From the NCBI RefSeq assembly GCF_013410565.1, contig NZ_JACCFO010000001.1, forward strand, positions 3,224,001-3,288,000: a stretch of DNA of 64,000 nt. Direction: 5' to 3'. The notes beneath the pieces were generated by a model. That model was given only the letters and a program-made list of their open reading frames with translations. It did no database searches and was not told the DNA's origin. The position numbers were made by a program, and so were the translations under genes. How positions within the stretch are numbered: position 1 is the first letter of the stretch; each line of letters opens with the position of its first letter. Source of the DNA: Streptomonospora nanhaiensis. Lineage in GTDB: Bacteria; Actinomycetota; Actinomycetes; Streptosporangiales; Streptosporangiaceae. This document shows positions 16,216 to 24,939 of the stretch, piece after piece.

Positions 16216-18075
16216 CTAACCCACAAGCTGGGACGCGACGTCACCGGCTCCGGTGCCCGGGCCCTTGCGGCCCTGCTCCCGAGACCGCGCCCCGGCGGTG
16301 ATCTGTTCCTCGGCCTCGGCGATCGCCTTGCTGATGAGCTTCGCCTTGCTCGTCTTGTACCAGGGCAGCATCCGCAGGATCGTGGGCTTGGCCGCCGTCG
16401 CGAACAGCAGGCACTCGCCCTTCTCGATCTGGCGGATATCCGAGCCCTGCATGATCTCCTGGCGGCGCAGCTGCACCGACTGGTTGCCCTTGCCGTCGCC
16501 GTAGCTGAACGACGTCGTGGACACGTCGTGCTGACCGATCAGCTTCGACAGCGCGTCGACGATCTTGTGGTCGTCAAGGCCGGCACCGAACACCTTGACC
16601 GTGGCCGCCGACCACATCGCCTCCATGCCGTTCTCCGTCCACACCCGGACCCCCTGCCGGTAGCTCTGCAGGATGGTGACGGGCACGATACCGCGCGACC
16701 CCAGGTGCGAGTACATGTCGGGCAGGTCGGCGATCTTGCAGATGTTGGCGGCCTCGTCCAGCACCGCCACCAGCGGCGGGTCGAGCCGGCCGCCCTGGCC
16801 CTCGGCGGCCTCCTCGCCCGCGAGGAAGATCGCGTCGGTCATGGCCGCGATGAGGGGGGCCGCCGCCGCGCGGGACTTGCTGAGCAGGTGCAGGGTCTCG
16901 CGGCTGCGCACGAACGTGCGCGGGTTGAACTCCGGCAGCGTCGGGTCGTCGGGCCGGGTCACCCACGACATGATCTCGGGGTCGTCCAGGCACCGCGCGG
17001 CGGTGCGCGCGGTGGTGTAGATGCCGTCGCGGGTCTCGGCGACGATGTTCTGCGTCTGGCGCAGCGCCTCGGCGTAGGCGGTGAACCCGTGGTCGAACAG
17101 CAGGTCCACCGGCATCGGCAGCTTGGTGTCGTTGAGCCACTCGCCGACCCGGTCCAGGCCCAGGCCGCCCACCGCCGCCGCCAGGATCAGCTGGGCCAGC
17201 AGGGCGCGCGCGGCCGGGCCCCACATGTCCTTCTTGGAGTCGTCGTCGATGGTGAGCACGAAGTGCCCGGCCACGCGGTAGGCGTCCTCGACCGTGTTGA
17301 CGTTGGCCAGCGGGTTCCACCAGAACGTCTGCTCCTGGTGGGTGACGTGCTGGGGGTCGAACAGCCACACCCGCTCGCCGGTGGTGCGCTCGCGCAGCTT
17401 GGCGGTCGCCGCCCACACGTCGGCCTTGTTGCTGGTGGCCAGCGCCGGGCCGGGCGCGTCCATCACGTAGGGGATCGCCAGGGCGGTCGTCTTGCCGGCG
17501 CGGGGAGCCATGTAGGCGAGGATGGTGTCCTCCCAGGAGGCGAACAGCCGCGGCCCCGCCTTCTTGCCGTTGCCCTTGATGTCGCCGACGATCAGGCCCA
17601 CCTCGGCGTCGGGCAGCAGCTTGGCCTTGCGCTTGGCCAGCGAGCGCTTGCGCAGCCGCAGCGCCTTCTCGGCTGCCTGGGGCCGGGCCAGCTCGGCCAC
17701 CGTCTCGTTGTCCTTGTTGAGGGCGTCGATCGGGTCGGGCTGGGCGTAGAGGCGGCGGCGCACCAGGCTGAGCACGCGCCACCCGCCGAACACCGCGCCG
17801 CTGAGCAGCGCGCCGAACACCAGCACCACCGGCAGGGTGGGGGTGCCCGGCCAGGTGGTGCCGGTGTCGCCCATCAGCAGGGAGTAGGCCCAGAACGCGC
17901 TGAAGCCGCCGACACCCCCGCCGGTGACCGCGGCCACGAGCCAGGCCGCCACCCAGAACAAGAAGAACAGGCCCACCACGCCCCACAGGGCGAGCAGGAT
18001 GAGCAGGGGCGGGGCGCCGGCCGCCGCCGCGCCGCCCCTCACCTGGTAGGTCGGCTTCTTCTTCGTCCGCGCCAT
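16216..18075 (-). CDS. VirD4/TraG-like type IV coupling ATPase
   Basis: 619 residues from ATG 18075. In type IV systems this hexameric inner-membrane ATPase presents substrates to the channel. Membrane helices lie at ~22-50 and ~81-105. The P-loop PRAGKTT is at 191-197 (MAPRAGKT replaces the usual leading Gly). Walker B VAVLDEA is at 436-442, followed by typical TraG features: the SRGIVPVTILQSYRQG helix, the TVKVFGAGLDD arginine-finger/sensor region and a WYK segment. It starts 6 bases after the VirB4-like gene stop. With no relaxase nearby, the substrate may be protein and not DNA. Confidence 0.9.
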   Translation of the reverse strand: MARTKKKPTYQVRGGAAAAGAPPLLILLALWGVVGLFFLFWVAAWLVAAVTGGGVGGFSAFWAYSLLMGDTGTTWPGTPTLPVVLVFGALLSGAVFGGWRVLSLVRRRLYAQPDPIDALNKDNETVAELARPQAAEKALRLRKRSLAKRKAKLLPDAEVGLIVGDIKGNGKKAGPRLFASWEDTILAYMAPRAGKTTALAIPYVMDAPGPALATSNKADVWAATAKLRERTTGERVWLFDPQHVTHQEQTFWWNPLANVNTVEDAYRVAGHFVLTIDDDSKKDMWGPAARALLAQLILAAAVGGLGLDRVGEWLNDTKLPMPVDLLFDHGFTAYAEALRQTQNIVAETRDGIYTTARTAARCLDDPEIMSWVTRPDDPTLPEFNPRTFVRSRETLHLLSKSRAAAAPLIAAMTDAIFLAGEEAAEGQGGRLDPPLVAVLDEAANICKIADLPDMYSHLGSRGIVPVTILQSYRQGVRVWTENGMEAMWSAATVKVFGAGLDDHKIVDALSKLIGQHDVSTTSFSYGDGKGNQSVQLRRQEIMQGSDIRQIEKGECLLFATAAKPTILRMLPWYKTSKAKLISKAIAEAEEQITAGARSREQGRKGPGTGAGDVASQLVG

Positions 18076-18081
18076 GGCGCC

Positions 18082-19683
18082 TCAGTCCCTCCGGATCGCC
18101 TGGTCGGTGTCGTAGAGGACCGTCTCGTCGCGGGTCAGCGACATCTGCACCGGGATGCCGAGCCGCTCCGCCCCGGTCTTGATCAGGTACTTGCCGCGGC
18201 CGGGGTGGCGCGCGCCGGGCTGCCAGGAGTCCGGCGAGGACCACGACGACACCAGCCCTTGCTCGGGGCCCGTAAGCGGCGTGATGCGGTTGACCCAGGC
18301 CAGTTCGCGCGGCGGCAGACCGGCCAGCACCGTGATGGCGGAGCGGTCCACGAAGCCGCGCGCCTTGGCGCGGTCCTCCTCGGTGGACAGCGCCTCCAGG
18401 TCGCTGAGGGAGTGCGTGACCATCACCGAGGCCATGCCCTTGGACCGGTTGAGGCGGGTGAGGGAGTCGGCGAAGTCCACCAGGCCGGGCGCGCCGCGCA
18501 GCGCCCGCCACAGCTCGTCCATCACGCCGATGTAGGAGCGGCGGCGGATCAGCCCGTGCTCGGCCAGCACCGAGGCGGCGTCCACCATGCCGAACCCGTA
18601 GCTCCAGGTGCACAGCATCGCCGCGGTGAGCAGCTTGTCGCCGGCGGCGCCGACCCGGGAGATGTCGACGCTGACCCCCGGTGCCTCCATGTCCAGGGCG
18701 CGGGTGGTGGCGCCGTCGAAGACGCCGGCCAGCGACCCGGTGCACAGCAGCCGCAGCGTGAAGACGAGGTTGTCGACCCGCTGGTCGTAGGTGCGGGCGT
18801 CGGCGCGGGCGTAGGAGCGGAGCTGGTCGGGGCCCTCCTCCACCACCCGCAGGACGTCCACGACCGTGGGCTCGCGGCTGCCCGCCAGGCGCTCGTCCAG
18901 CAGGTCCACGGCCGCGCCCAGCACGACCTCCTCGGCGTTGCTGATGCGGTCCTCGCGGATGAGCGTGCACAGCGCCATCAGCAGGGAGATGCGCCGGGAG
19001 CGGACCTCCCAGCGCAGCTTGTCGCGCTCGACCTGGCTGAGCCGGTTCATCACGCCGCCCAGCGGCCCGGCGTCCAGCGGGTTGATGCGGTCCAGGCCGC
19101 GCCCGATGCGCACCACCTGCCCGCCCAGGTGGCGGATCAGCTCGGTGTAGTCGGGCTTGGTGTCGCCCAGGATGATCGCCTGGGAGCCGAACGCGACCGC
19201 GCCGGTGACCAGCCGCTTGACGAACGTCGACTTGCCGGTGCCGGGCTGGCCCAGCACGAAGCAGCCGGGGTTGGTGACCAGCCCGGCGCGCAGCCAGCCC
19301 ATGGGGTCCATGCACACGACCTCGCCGGAGAGCAGGTCCCGGCCGATGGGCGTGCCGATGGAGGGCGGCTTGCTGGAGGTCACGAACGGGTACAGGCCGC
19401 ACGCCTGGGCTGTGGTGGCCTGGTACTCCGGCGCCTGGGGAATGTTGACGGCCGCGCCGCCGCCGCGGTGCCGCCAGCCGCGCAGCGGCGCGATCACCTC
19501 GCGCCGCTCGCCGGCCTGCTGGCCTCCGCCGCGGCGCCGGGCGCCGGGTTCGCCGCCCGGCCGGCCGCCGTCCCGTCCCTTCCGGCCCTTCTTGTCCGCC
19601 TTGCCCGCCTGCTTCTGCAGCTTGCGCTCGGCCTTCTGCTGCCGGCGCTCCTCGCGCCGGCTCTGGCGCTGCACGATGGCCAT
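18082..19683 (-). CDS. VirB4-like secretion ATPase
   Basis: 533 residues from ATG 19683. The first ~60 residues are very basic, low-complexity sequence. The ATPase core carries Walker A GQPGTGKST (145-153), Walker B YIGVMDE (384-390) and a later MVTHSLSDL sensor-like strand, as in the C-terminal half of VirB4/TraE/HerA ATPases. The usual N-terminal VirB4 half is missing here and may be supplied by the adjacent SCO6880-type protein (inference). It would energise assembly or substrate transfer from the cytoplasmic face. It lies 15 bases after the upstream gene. Confidence 0.88.
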   Translation of the reverse strand: MAIVQRQSRREERRQQKAERKLQKQAGKADKKGRKGRDGGRPGGEPGARRRGGGQQAGERREVIAPLRGWRHRGGGAAVNIPQAPEYQATTAQACGLYPFVTSSKPPSIGTPIGRDLLSGEVVCMDPMGWLRAGLVTNPGCFVLGQPGTGKSTFVKRLVTGAVAFGSQAIILGDTKPDYTELIRHLGGQVVRIGRGLDRINPLDAGPLGGVMNRLSQVERDKLRWEVRSRRISLLMALCTLIREDRISNAEEVVLGAAVDLLDERLAGSREPTVVDVLRVVEEGPDQLRSYARADARTYDQRVDNLVFTLRLLCTGSLAGVFDGATTRALDMEAPGVSVDISRVGAAGDKLLTAAMLCTWSYGFGMVDAASVLAEHGLIRRRSYIGVMDELWRALRGAPGLVDFADSLTRLNRSKGMASVMVTHSLSDLEALSTEEDRAKARGFVDRSAITVLAGLPPRELAWVNRITPLTGPEQGLVSSWSSPDSWQPGARHPGRGKYLIKTGAERLGIPVQMSLTRDETVLYDTDQAIRRD

Positions 19684-19698
19684 GTGTCCGCTTTCCCC

Positions 19699-21168
19699 CT
19701 AGCCCATTCCGCGCTGCACGAGGAACGGCGGGCACACACCCAGCGGCAGGGTCGTCGCGAAGGCGACGTCCTGGCTGCCCCATGCCCGGCGCAGCCGGAT
19801 CTTGGAGGTCTCGGCCGCGGACTCGGTGTGCGCGGCCGCCCGCTTGAGCTGCTCGGGGTCCTCCACGGTGACGCTGGCGTACAGGCTCATCTGCACCAGC
19901 CCGGCGCCGCGCGTCTCCTCGCGGGCGGCCTGGCGGGCGTAGGCGAGGTCCTGGTTGTCGCGGGCGCTGACCCGGCGGCGCACCCGCCACGACAGCTCGC
20001 TCTTGTACTGCGCGGCGGAGTTCTGCGACTCCAGCGCGCGCGCCGCCGCGGCGGCCGGCCACGGGCGGAACAGCAGCGTGGTCCGCTTGGTGTAGCGGGT
20101 GGGCGCCAGCAGCTCGGCCAGCACCGTGCTGGTGACGTGGGTGCGCGGCGCCTCCTGCCAGATCCAGGCGACGCTGTGCCCGCTGTCGTGGACGTAGCGG
20201 TCGTGGAAGGTCTCGGCCTCCACGGGGGTGGCGTCGGTCCAGTCGCCGGTCTCGATGCCCTCGGGGTTGGTGCGCAGCAGCGTGTTGAACTCGTTGAGCG
20301 CCGCCGGGTCGTAGGCGGTGCGCACCATGGCCACGAGCTGCTGGGGGGTGGCCCGGCCCAGGACGGTGACGCCCGCGCTGCCGAGGCTGGACTCGATCGT
20401 GTTCAGGTAGTTGCTGATCTCGGCCGCCGCCTCCAGGCGGTCCTTGGGGTTGGCCGGGAACTTGCGCGGGTCGAAAGTGATGGAGACCCGGGTCTCGATC
20501 TGGGCGCTGATGGCCGGGGCCTGCTCCACCAGGTCGCTGACGATCTTGCGCGCGGCCTCGGGGGAGAACGGGTCGACCTGGGCGGCCACGCCCTCGCGCA
20601 GGGCCGCGCCGGGGTCGGGCCGCGACTCCACGGTCACCGTGATCCACTGGACCCACGGCATGTGCCCGAAGGAGGCCAGCCAGGAGTGCCAGTTGGCGAC
20701 CCAGCCGTCGACGTCGCCGGGCTCGGCCAGCCACACCGAGTTGGACGACACCAGCACGGTGGCGGTCATGTGCCCCAGGCGGCGGTTCCAGGCGATGCCG
20801 AACCGCCCGCCGCGGCCGTCCTCGCAGGACAGCAGCGTGATCGGGGCGAGGATGCCGGGCAGCTGGAAGGCGCGCGGGTGCTCCACCAGCACTCCGGCGC
20901 GGTAGCGGGTGTGGCCCAGGACCGAGGCCCACCACCAGCGCAGCCGGGTCAGCAGGAAGCTGAGCAGCGACTCTCCCTGGACCGGCACCGCCGCCAGCGC
21001 GAAGACGGCGGCCATGACCGGCAGCAGGTAGAGGAACAGGTTCGGCGCGAACAGGCCGGAGAACATCAGCACGATCAGACCGGCCAGCAGGCCCAGCGTC
21101 GCGTTGAAGCTCAGACCGAACAGGCCGATGCTGCGGCGGCGGCGCCAGCCGCCGTAGGTGCGGGCCAT
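19699..21168 (-). CDS. SCO6880-family membrane protein of the secretion system
   Basis: 489 residues from ATG 21168, overlapping the previous stop as TGATG. Two hydrophobic helices near the N-terminus (~18-60) are followed by a large soluble domain. The layout (GGWRRRRSIGLFGLSFNATL, two helices, then a mixed domain with WPAAAAARALE) matches what is annotated in Streptomyces as SCO6880 family. In some Gram-positive systems a PrgI/VirB3-like helix pair and the N-terminal part of a VirB4 protein are encoded together. This protein with the next gene may represent a split VirB3-VirB4; that is inference. Confidence 0.8.
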   Translation of the reverse strand: MARTYGGWRRRRSIGLFGLSFNATLGLLAGLIVLMFSGLFAPNLFLYLLPVMAAVFALAAVPVQGESLLSFLLTRLRWWWASVLGHTRYRAGVLVEHPRAFQLPGILAPITLLSCEDGRGGRFGIAWNRRLGHMTATVLVSSNSVWLAEPGDVDGWVANWHSWLASFGHMPWVQWITVTVESRPDPGAALREGVAAQVDPFSPEAARKIVSDLVEQAPAISAQIETRVSITFDPRKFPANPKDRLEAAAEISNYLNTIESSLGSAGVTVLGRATPQQLVAMVRTAYDPAALNEFNTLLRTNPEGIETGDWTDATPVEAETFHDRYVHDSGHSVAWIWQEAPRTHVTSTVLAELLAPTRYTKRTTLLFRPWPAAAAARALESQNSAAQYKSELSWRVRRRVSARDNQDLAYARQAAREETRGAGLVQMSLYASVTVEDPEQLKRAAAHTESAAETSKIRLRRAWGSQDVAFATTLPLGVCPPFLVQRGMG

Positions 21169-22733
21169 CAGATGAGCCTCCCTTCAGAACCGTCGGGCAG
21201 CGGCGGCGAGGACGACGCCGGGGTGGCGGCGCCGGGCTCGGCCGCGGGCGAGCCGGTGGCCAGGGCGCCCTCGGCGCCGGGACCGGGGTCGCCCGCGGGG
21301 GCGCCGGGGGTGTCGGTGGCGCCGCCGGGGGTGTCGACCGCGGCCGTGCCCACGCCGCTGGTGGCGGCGTCGGAGGCACCCGTGGCGGTCTCGTAGCCGG
21401 CGGTGGTGGCCGACGTGACGGACCCGGACTGGTCGGTGGACTCGGTGGCGCCGGTGGACAGCGCGCCGGAGTCCTCGCTGATGAACGACCCGCCGTCGCC
21501 GCTCATGTTGCCGGCGCCGCTGAAGGACCCGGCCGAGAAGGCGCCGCCCTGGGTGCCCAGGGTCGAGACGGTCTGGGCGCCTCCGGCCGTGGGGTCGCCC
21601 GCGGCCCCGGGTACGGAGCCGTCGCCGAGGCTGTTGCTGAGTGTGTTGGCGTGCGCGATGGCCCCGTTGGCCGCGCTCGCCGGTTGGACCTCGCCGCTGC
21701 CGCCGGAGCCGGAGTAGGAGGAGGGCTGGACGTCGGCGGCGCCGGAGCCCTCACCGCCGCCGCCACCGCCGCCTCCGCCACCGCCGCCACCGCCCCCGCC
21801 GAGGAGGCCCATGGAGCTGGCGCCGCCGGCGGCCAGGGCCATCATCCACATGCCGGAGGAGCTCATCAGCCGCATCAGGATCGGCAGCGCGCCGGTGGCC
21901 AGCAGCAGGATGGCGGCCGCCAGCAGGTAGCGGAACAGCGCCTGGCCCTCGTCGCCGCCGGAGTCCTCCGACGCCTGCTGGGCGCTGCCCAGGATGATCA
22001 GTCCGGCGAGGTAGATCAGTAAGACGAGCGGCTTGTACAGCATGCAGGCGACCAGCCAACCCACGACCTTGGGGAAGATCTTCAGGTTGGGCACCATGGT
22101 GCTCGCCGCGGCCAGCGGCAGCACGCAGGCGATGATGTAGATGACGCCCTGGAGCAGGGTCACCACGATGATCTGGGTGACCATGCCCAGGATGACCGCC
22201 AGGCCGATCATGTAGGTGAGGGCCTGCGTCGCGGCCTCGTTCTCCAGGCCCAGGCCGTTGCCGCTCTCCTCCAGGGCCACCCGGAAGACGCTGGGGTAGA
22301 CGTCCTTGGCCGTGGGGATGAACCCCTCGGAGTCCCGGTCCATGCCGGTGGTCATGATCATGATGCCGAGGTTGCGGCTGAGGTCCATCAGCATCGACAC
22401 CAGGAAGATGCCGAAGAAGGTCGCCCCGATGACCGTGAGCAGCCCGCGGACCATGTCCATCATCGGGTCCAGGCGGCGGTGCCACAGCAGCCGGATGCAC
22501 GCGAACAGGATCCCCAGCGTGGCCAGGAACAGCACGAAGGGGCTGAGCACGTTCTGCAGGTGCAGCATCCCCTGGTCCAGTTCGGGCGGCACGGGCTGGC
22601 CCGTCGAGGTGGTGACGTTGCCCGTGTTGCCGGAGATCAGGAACGGGTCGTAGAGCAGGCGGTCGAACAGGGTCCCGATCAGGCCCTCGATGCTCTCGGT
22701 GATCCAGTCACCGGTCTCTTCGTCTTCTCCCAC
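21168..22733 (-). CDS. VirB6/TrbL-like polytopic channel protein
   Basis: 521 residues. GTG 22733 is chosen over ATG 22760 because AAAGGAGGG stands 6 bases before it. The N-terminal ~60 residues are soluble. Six or seven hydrophobic helices span ~65-325, with an extracytoplasmic-looking loop (TGMDRDSEGF onward), and are followed by a tract of 16 Gly and a ~190-residue Ser/Gly/Thr/Ala-rich disordered tail. TrbL/VirB6 proteins form the inner-membrane channel of type IV systems. The hydrophobic pattern and the neighbours support this, but the assignment is by architecture. Confidence 0.78.
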   Translation of the reverse strand: MGEDEETGDWITESIEGLIGTLFDRLLYDPFLISGNTGNVTTSTGQPVPPELDQGMLHLQNVLSPFVLFLATLGILFACIRLLWHRRLDPMMDMVRGLLTVIGATFFGIFLVSMLMDLSRNLGIMIMTTGMDRDSEGFIPTAKDVYPSVFRVALEESGNGLGLENEAATQALTYMIGLAVILGMVTQIIVVTLLQGVIYIIACVLPLAAASTMVPNLKIFPKVVGWLVACMLYKPLVLLIYLAGLIILGSAQQASEDSGGDEGQALFRYLLAAAILLLATGALPILMRLMSSSGMWMMALAAGGASSMGLLGGGGGGGGGGGGGGGGEGSGAADVQPSSYSGSGGSGEVQPASAANGAIAHANTLSNSLGDGSVPGAAGDPTAGGAQTVSTLGTQGGAFSAGSFSGAGNMSGDGGSFISEDSGALSTGATESTDQSGSVTSATTAGYETATGASDAATSGVGTAAVDTPGGATDTPGAPAGDPGPGAEGALATGSPAAEPGAATPASSSPPLPDGSEGRLI

Positions 22734-22802
22734 GTCCGCCCTCCTTTCTGCGTCCGGCACCGGGTCTCAGCGCACGGGCGGTCACATCGGCGGTCCGCCG
22801 CG

Positions 22803-23588
22803 CTACCGGTACTGCTCGTTGAGGTTCCGGTCGCAGTAGCGGTCCGGGTCTTCCTTCATGTCGTTCACCCAGTTGCGGAAGTGCTGGCACGCGTACTGCC
22901 GGTACGCCCACTCGGTGGTCCAGGTGATGCCGTCGGGGGCGTCGTCGGGCATCGGGCCGTCCGGGCAGTTGGGCGCCTCCGAGCGGGGCTCGGGATCCAG
23001 GACCGGGCAGGCGTAGTTGCCCCAGATCCACTCGTCGGAGCGGAAGTCCTGGTTCAGGCACGGGGAGTGCTGGATCGGCGATCCGGGGTTGACGTAGCAG
23101 TACTCGTAGCAGGAGACCTTCTCGTCGTCCTTCTTGCAGCGGGGGTCGTTGTTGCCCTGGACGGGGATGGTCTTGGACAGGTCGTCCCAGTCGTCGTCCT
23201 CCGGGCAGACGAAGGGGTCCTCGGCCTCGTCGTCCTCGGGCCGCGGCAGGCAGCCGGGGCGGGTCTCCTGCTCGATCTCGCGCTGGCCCTCGCCGGCCTG
23301 GTCGATGACCTCGCTGATGTCCTGGTTGGTCTGGTGGATCGAACCCTGCAGCAGGTTGGCCGCCAGCGTGCCGGAGCCGATCAGCAGGATCACCCCCAGC
23401 ACGACATAGGGGAGGTCCGCCATGCCGCGCGCCGCGATCCACGGGTCGCCGGTGAAGTTGGCGTGGATCATGCGCCCGCCGATGATCACCAGGGCGATGA
23501 CGCCGACCAGCACGCCCAGCCCGGCGACGTAGCCGAGCAGCTCGTTGCCGCGTCCGATGAACTCGGCGCGGCCCAGCATCACCAGCAC
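22803..23588 (-). CDS. Membrane protein with Cys-rich extracytoplasmic domain
   Basis: 261 residues from GTG 23588 (GGGAGGAGG 8 bases upstream; in-frame GTG 23582 and ATG 23579 are alternatives). Two membrane helices (~17-40 and ~58-80) are followed by a ~180-residue acidic domain with ten Cys and many Asp/Trp/Tyr residues, presumably extracytoplasmic and disulfide-bonded. No named family recognised. Its position between the VirB2-like genes and the channel gene suggests an exposed subunit of the secretion apparatus. Confidence 0.72.
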   Translation of the reverse strand: MLVMLGRAEFIGRGNELLGYVAGLGVLVGVIALVIIGGRMIHANFTGDPWIAARGMADLPYVVLGVILLIGSGTLAANLLQGSIHQTNQDISEVIDQAGEGQREIEQETRPGCLPRPEDDEAEDPFVCPEDDDWDDLSKTIPVQGNNDPRCKKDDEKVSCYEYCYVNPGSPIQHSPCLNQDFRSDEWIWGNYACPVLDPEPRSEAPNCPDGPMPDDAPDGITWTTEWAYRQYACQHFRNWVNDMKEDPDRYCDRNLNEQYR

Positions 23589-23622
23589 AGTCCCCGCCTC
23601 CTCCCGTCTGCGGCCATGCGTC

Positions 23623-23976
23623 TCAGACCCCCGCGATCGTGGTGGCCACCGGAATGGCCACGAGCATCAGCGAGACGCCCATGATGGTCCACACCACGCC
23701 GCCGACGCCCTCGGCGGCCACCTCGGAGCGGCCGAGCCGGCCGACCACCATCTTCCCGGCGGAGTACAGGATGCCGAAGACGCCCAGGACGACGATCACC
23801 CCCTGGGCGTAGTTCAGGAACCGCTCGATGGGGTTCTGCTCGGGCGCCTGGCTGTCGCCGAACCCGTAATCGGGCAGGCGGGGAGTGGTGTCCCACTCCA
23901 CTACGTTGGCGATCGGGATCGAAACCGTGTTTGCGAGCGCGGCGAGCATCTCGACTCCCGCGTGCATGACCGTCAC
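23623..23976 (-). CDS. VirB2/TrbC-like small membrane protein (copy 2)
   Basis: 117 residues from GTG 23976, with AGGGGGT 5 bases upstream; ATG 23967 is an alternative. A variable N-terminal ~50 residues leads to two hydrophobic helices joined by a short GKMVVGRLGRSE loop, the layout of pilin-like VirB2/TrbC subunits. From NPIERFLNYAQG to the end it is about two-thirds identical by eye to the protein at 24068-24394. The two copies may be alternative or partner subunits of a pilus-like or channel-ring structure. Confidence 0.75.
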   Translation of the reverse strand: MTVMHAGVEMLAALANTVSIPIANVVEWDTTPRLPDYGFGDSQAPEQNPIERFLNYAQGVIVVLGVFGILYSAGKMVVGRLGRSEVAAEGVGGVVWTIMGVSLMLVAIPVATTIAGV

Positions 23977-24067
23977 GTGGCACCCCCTCTGCCGCGGAGA
24001 CCGATACGGGTCCGCGCCGTCCGGCCCCCGCCCGTGACGGGGTGCGGGACCGGATCGGCGCGGTGGT

Positions 24068-24394
24068 TCAGGCGACGCTGGCGACCGTGCGGATGACCGG
24101 GATGGCCACGAGCATCAGCGAGATGCCCATGACGGTCCACACCAGCCCGCCGACACCGTCGGCGGCGAGGTCGGAGCGGCCGAACTTGCCGATCGCCATC
24201 TTGCCCGCGGCGAACAGGATGCCGATGATGCCGATGACGACGATGATGCCCTGGCCCCAGTTGATGACCTGCTCGATGGGGTTGGCGCTGCCGTTGAAGC
24301 CGGGCAGCTCCGGGTTGTTCGACCAGTTGAAGCTCATGGGCACGAGGGCGAGGTGGTCGACGAGACCACCGGCGAGGTACAGCAGACCGTCCAC
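24068..24394 (-). CDS. VirB2/TrbC-like small membrane protein (copy 1)
   Basis: 108 residues from GTG 24394. A TTG at 24403 overlapping the previous stop would add three residues, but AGGAG lies only 2 bases from it. The N-terminal region ends in an Asn/Pro/Gly-rich stretch (SNNPELPGFNGSANP). Two hydrophobic helices flank a GKMAIGKFGRSD loop. It is a tandem paralogue of the next gene: GVGGLVWTVMGISLMLVAIPV here matches GVGGVVWTIMGVSLMLVAIPV there, helix for helix. Assigned as VirB2/TrbC-like from size, two-helix topology and neighbours. Confidence 0.75.
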   Translation of the reverse strand: MDGLLYLAGGLVDHLALVPMSFNWSNNPELPGFNGSANPIEQVINWGQGIIVVIGIIGILFAAGKMAIGKFGRSDLAADGVGGLVWTVMGISLMLVAIPVIRTVASVA

Positions 24395-24399
24395 AGTTC

Positions 24400-24939
24400 T
24401 CAACTCTCCTCAACCTGGCGCGCCAGAGCGCCCCGCGCGGCGCTGAAGCACGCGTTCCTGATCTCGTCCAAAGCCTGCTGCGCCTTCTTCGGCAGCTTCA
24501 CCTGCCCCACCTCGGCGACGTCCACGAACCGGAGCCCCGCGACGAAGGGGAAGCGGATGAGCCGGCCCACGCGCGCCTCCACCAGGCGCAGCCGGGTGGT
24601 GGCCTCGGGCGGCTCGGGGCCCGAGCCGTCGGCCACGACCACCATGGCCGCCGGAGCCAGCCCGCCGGCCTCGATGTTGTTCACGACCTCGGCGGCGCGC
24701 GCCGTGGCCGCCGCGTTGTCGCGGGTGACCAGGACGAGCGGACGGCCGAACGTGGCGATCTCCCTGCGGTCGGCCGAGTAGGCCCCGAACTCCCAGGGCG
24801 TGTTCAGCAGGACGCGGAGGGTGGTGGTGCCGGCGCCTCCGTGGCACCCCAGCAGCACCATCTCTCGGGCCCATTCGGGCAGCGTGGCGGCGAGCTGCAG
24901 CGTCTCGGCCGCGTCCTGCTCACCGCGTCGGCGCGCCAT
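24400..24939 (-). CDS. ParA/MinD-like protein with altered P-loop
   Basis: 179 residues from ATG 24939 (GGGGAG just upstream; ATG 24951 has no site). The N-terminal LLGCHGGAGTTTLRVLL resembles the deviant Walker A of ParA/MinD proteins, but the signature Lys before GG and the Lys before the Thr run are both absent. Two further strands (RPLVLVTRDN, AAMVVVADG) fit a P-loop NTPase fold. I think such proteins are annotated DUF6668 in Streptomyces, from memory. It is the first gene of the secretion operon. A role in localising the apparatus is conjecture. Confidence 0.68.
   Translation of the reverse strand: MARRRGEQDAAETLQLAATLPEWAREMVLLGCHGGAGTTTLRVLLNTPWEFGAYSADRREIATFGRPLVLVTRDNAAATARAAEVVNNIEAGGLAPAAMVVVADGSGPEPPEATTRLRLVEARVGRLIRFPFVAGLRFVDVAEVGQVKLPKKAQQALDEIRNACFSAARGALARQVEES

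Noticed and set aside
16528-21396. Giant open frames on the strand opposite the secretion operon (also 633-3263 and 28980-34022)
   Set aside because: They are antisense shadows in high-GC DNA: no domains, low-complexity Arg/Pro/Gly translations, and real motifs (Walker A/B, zinc sites) lie in the other frames.
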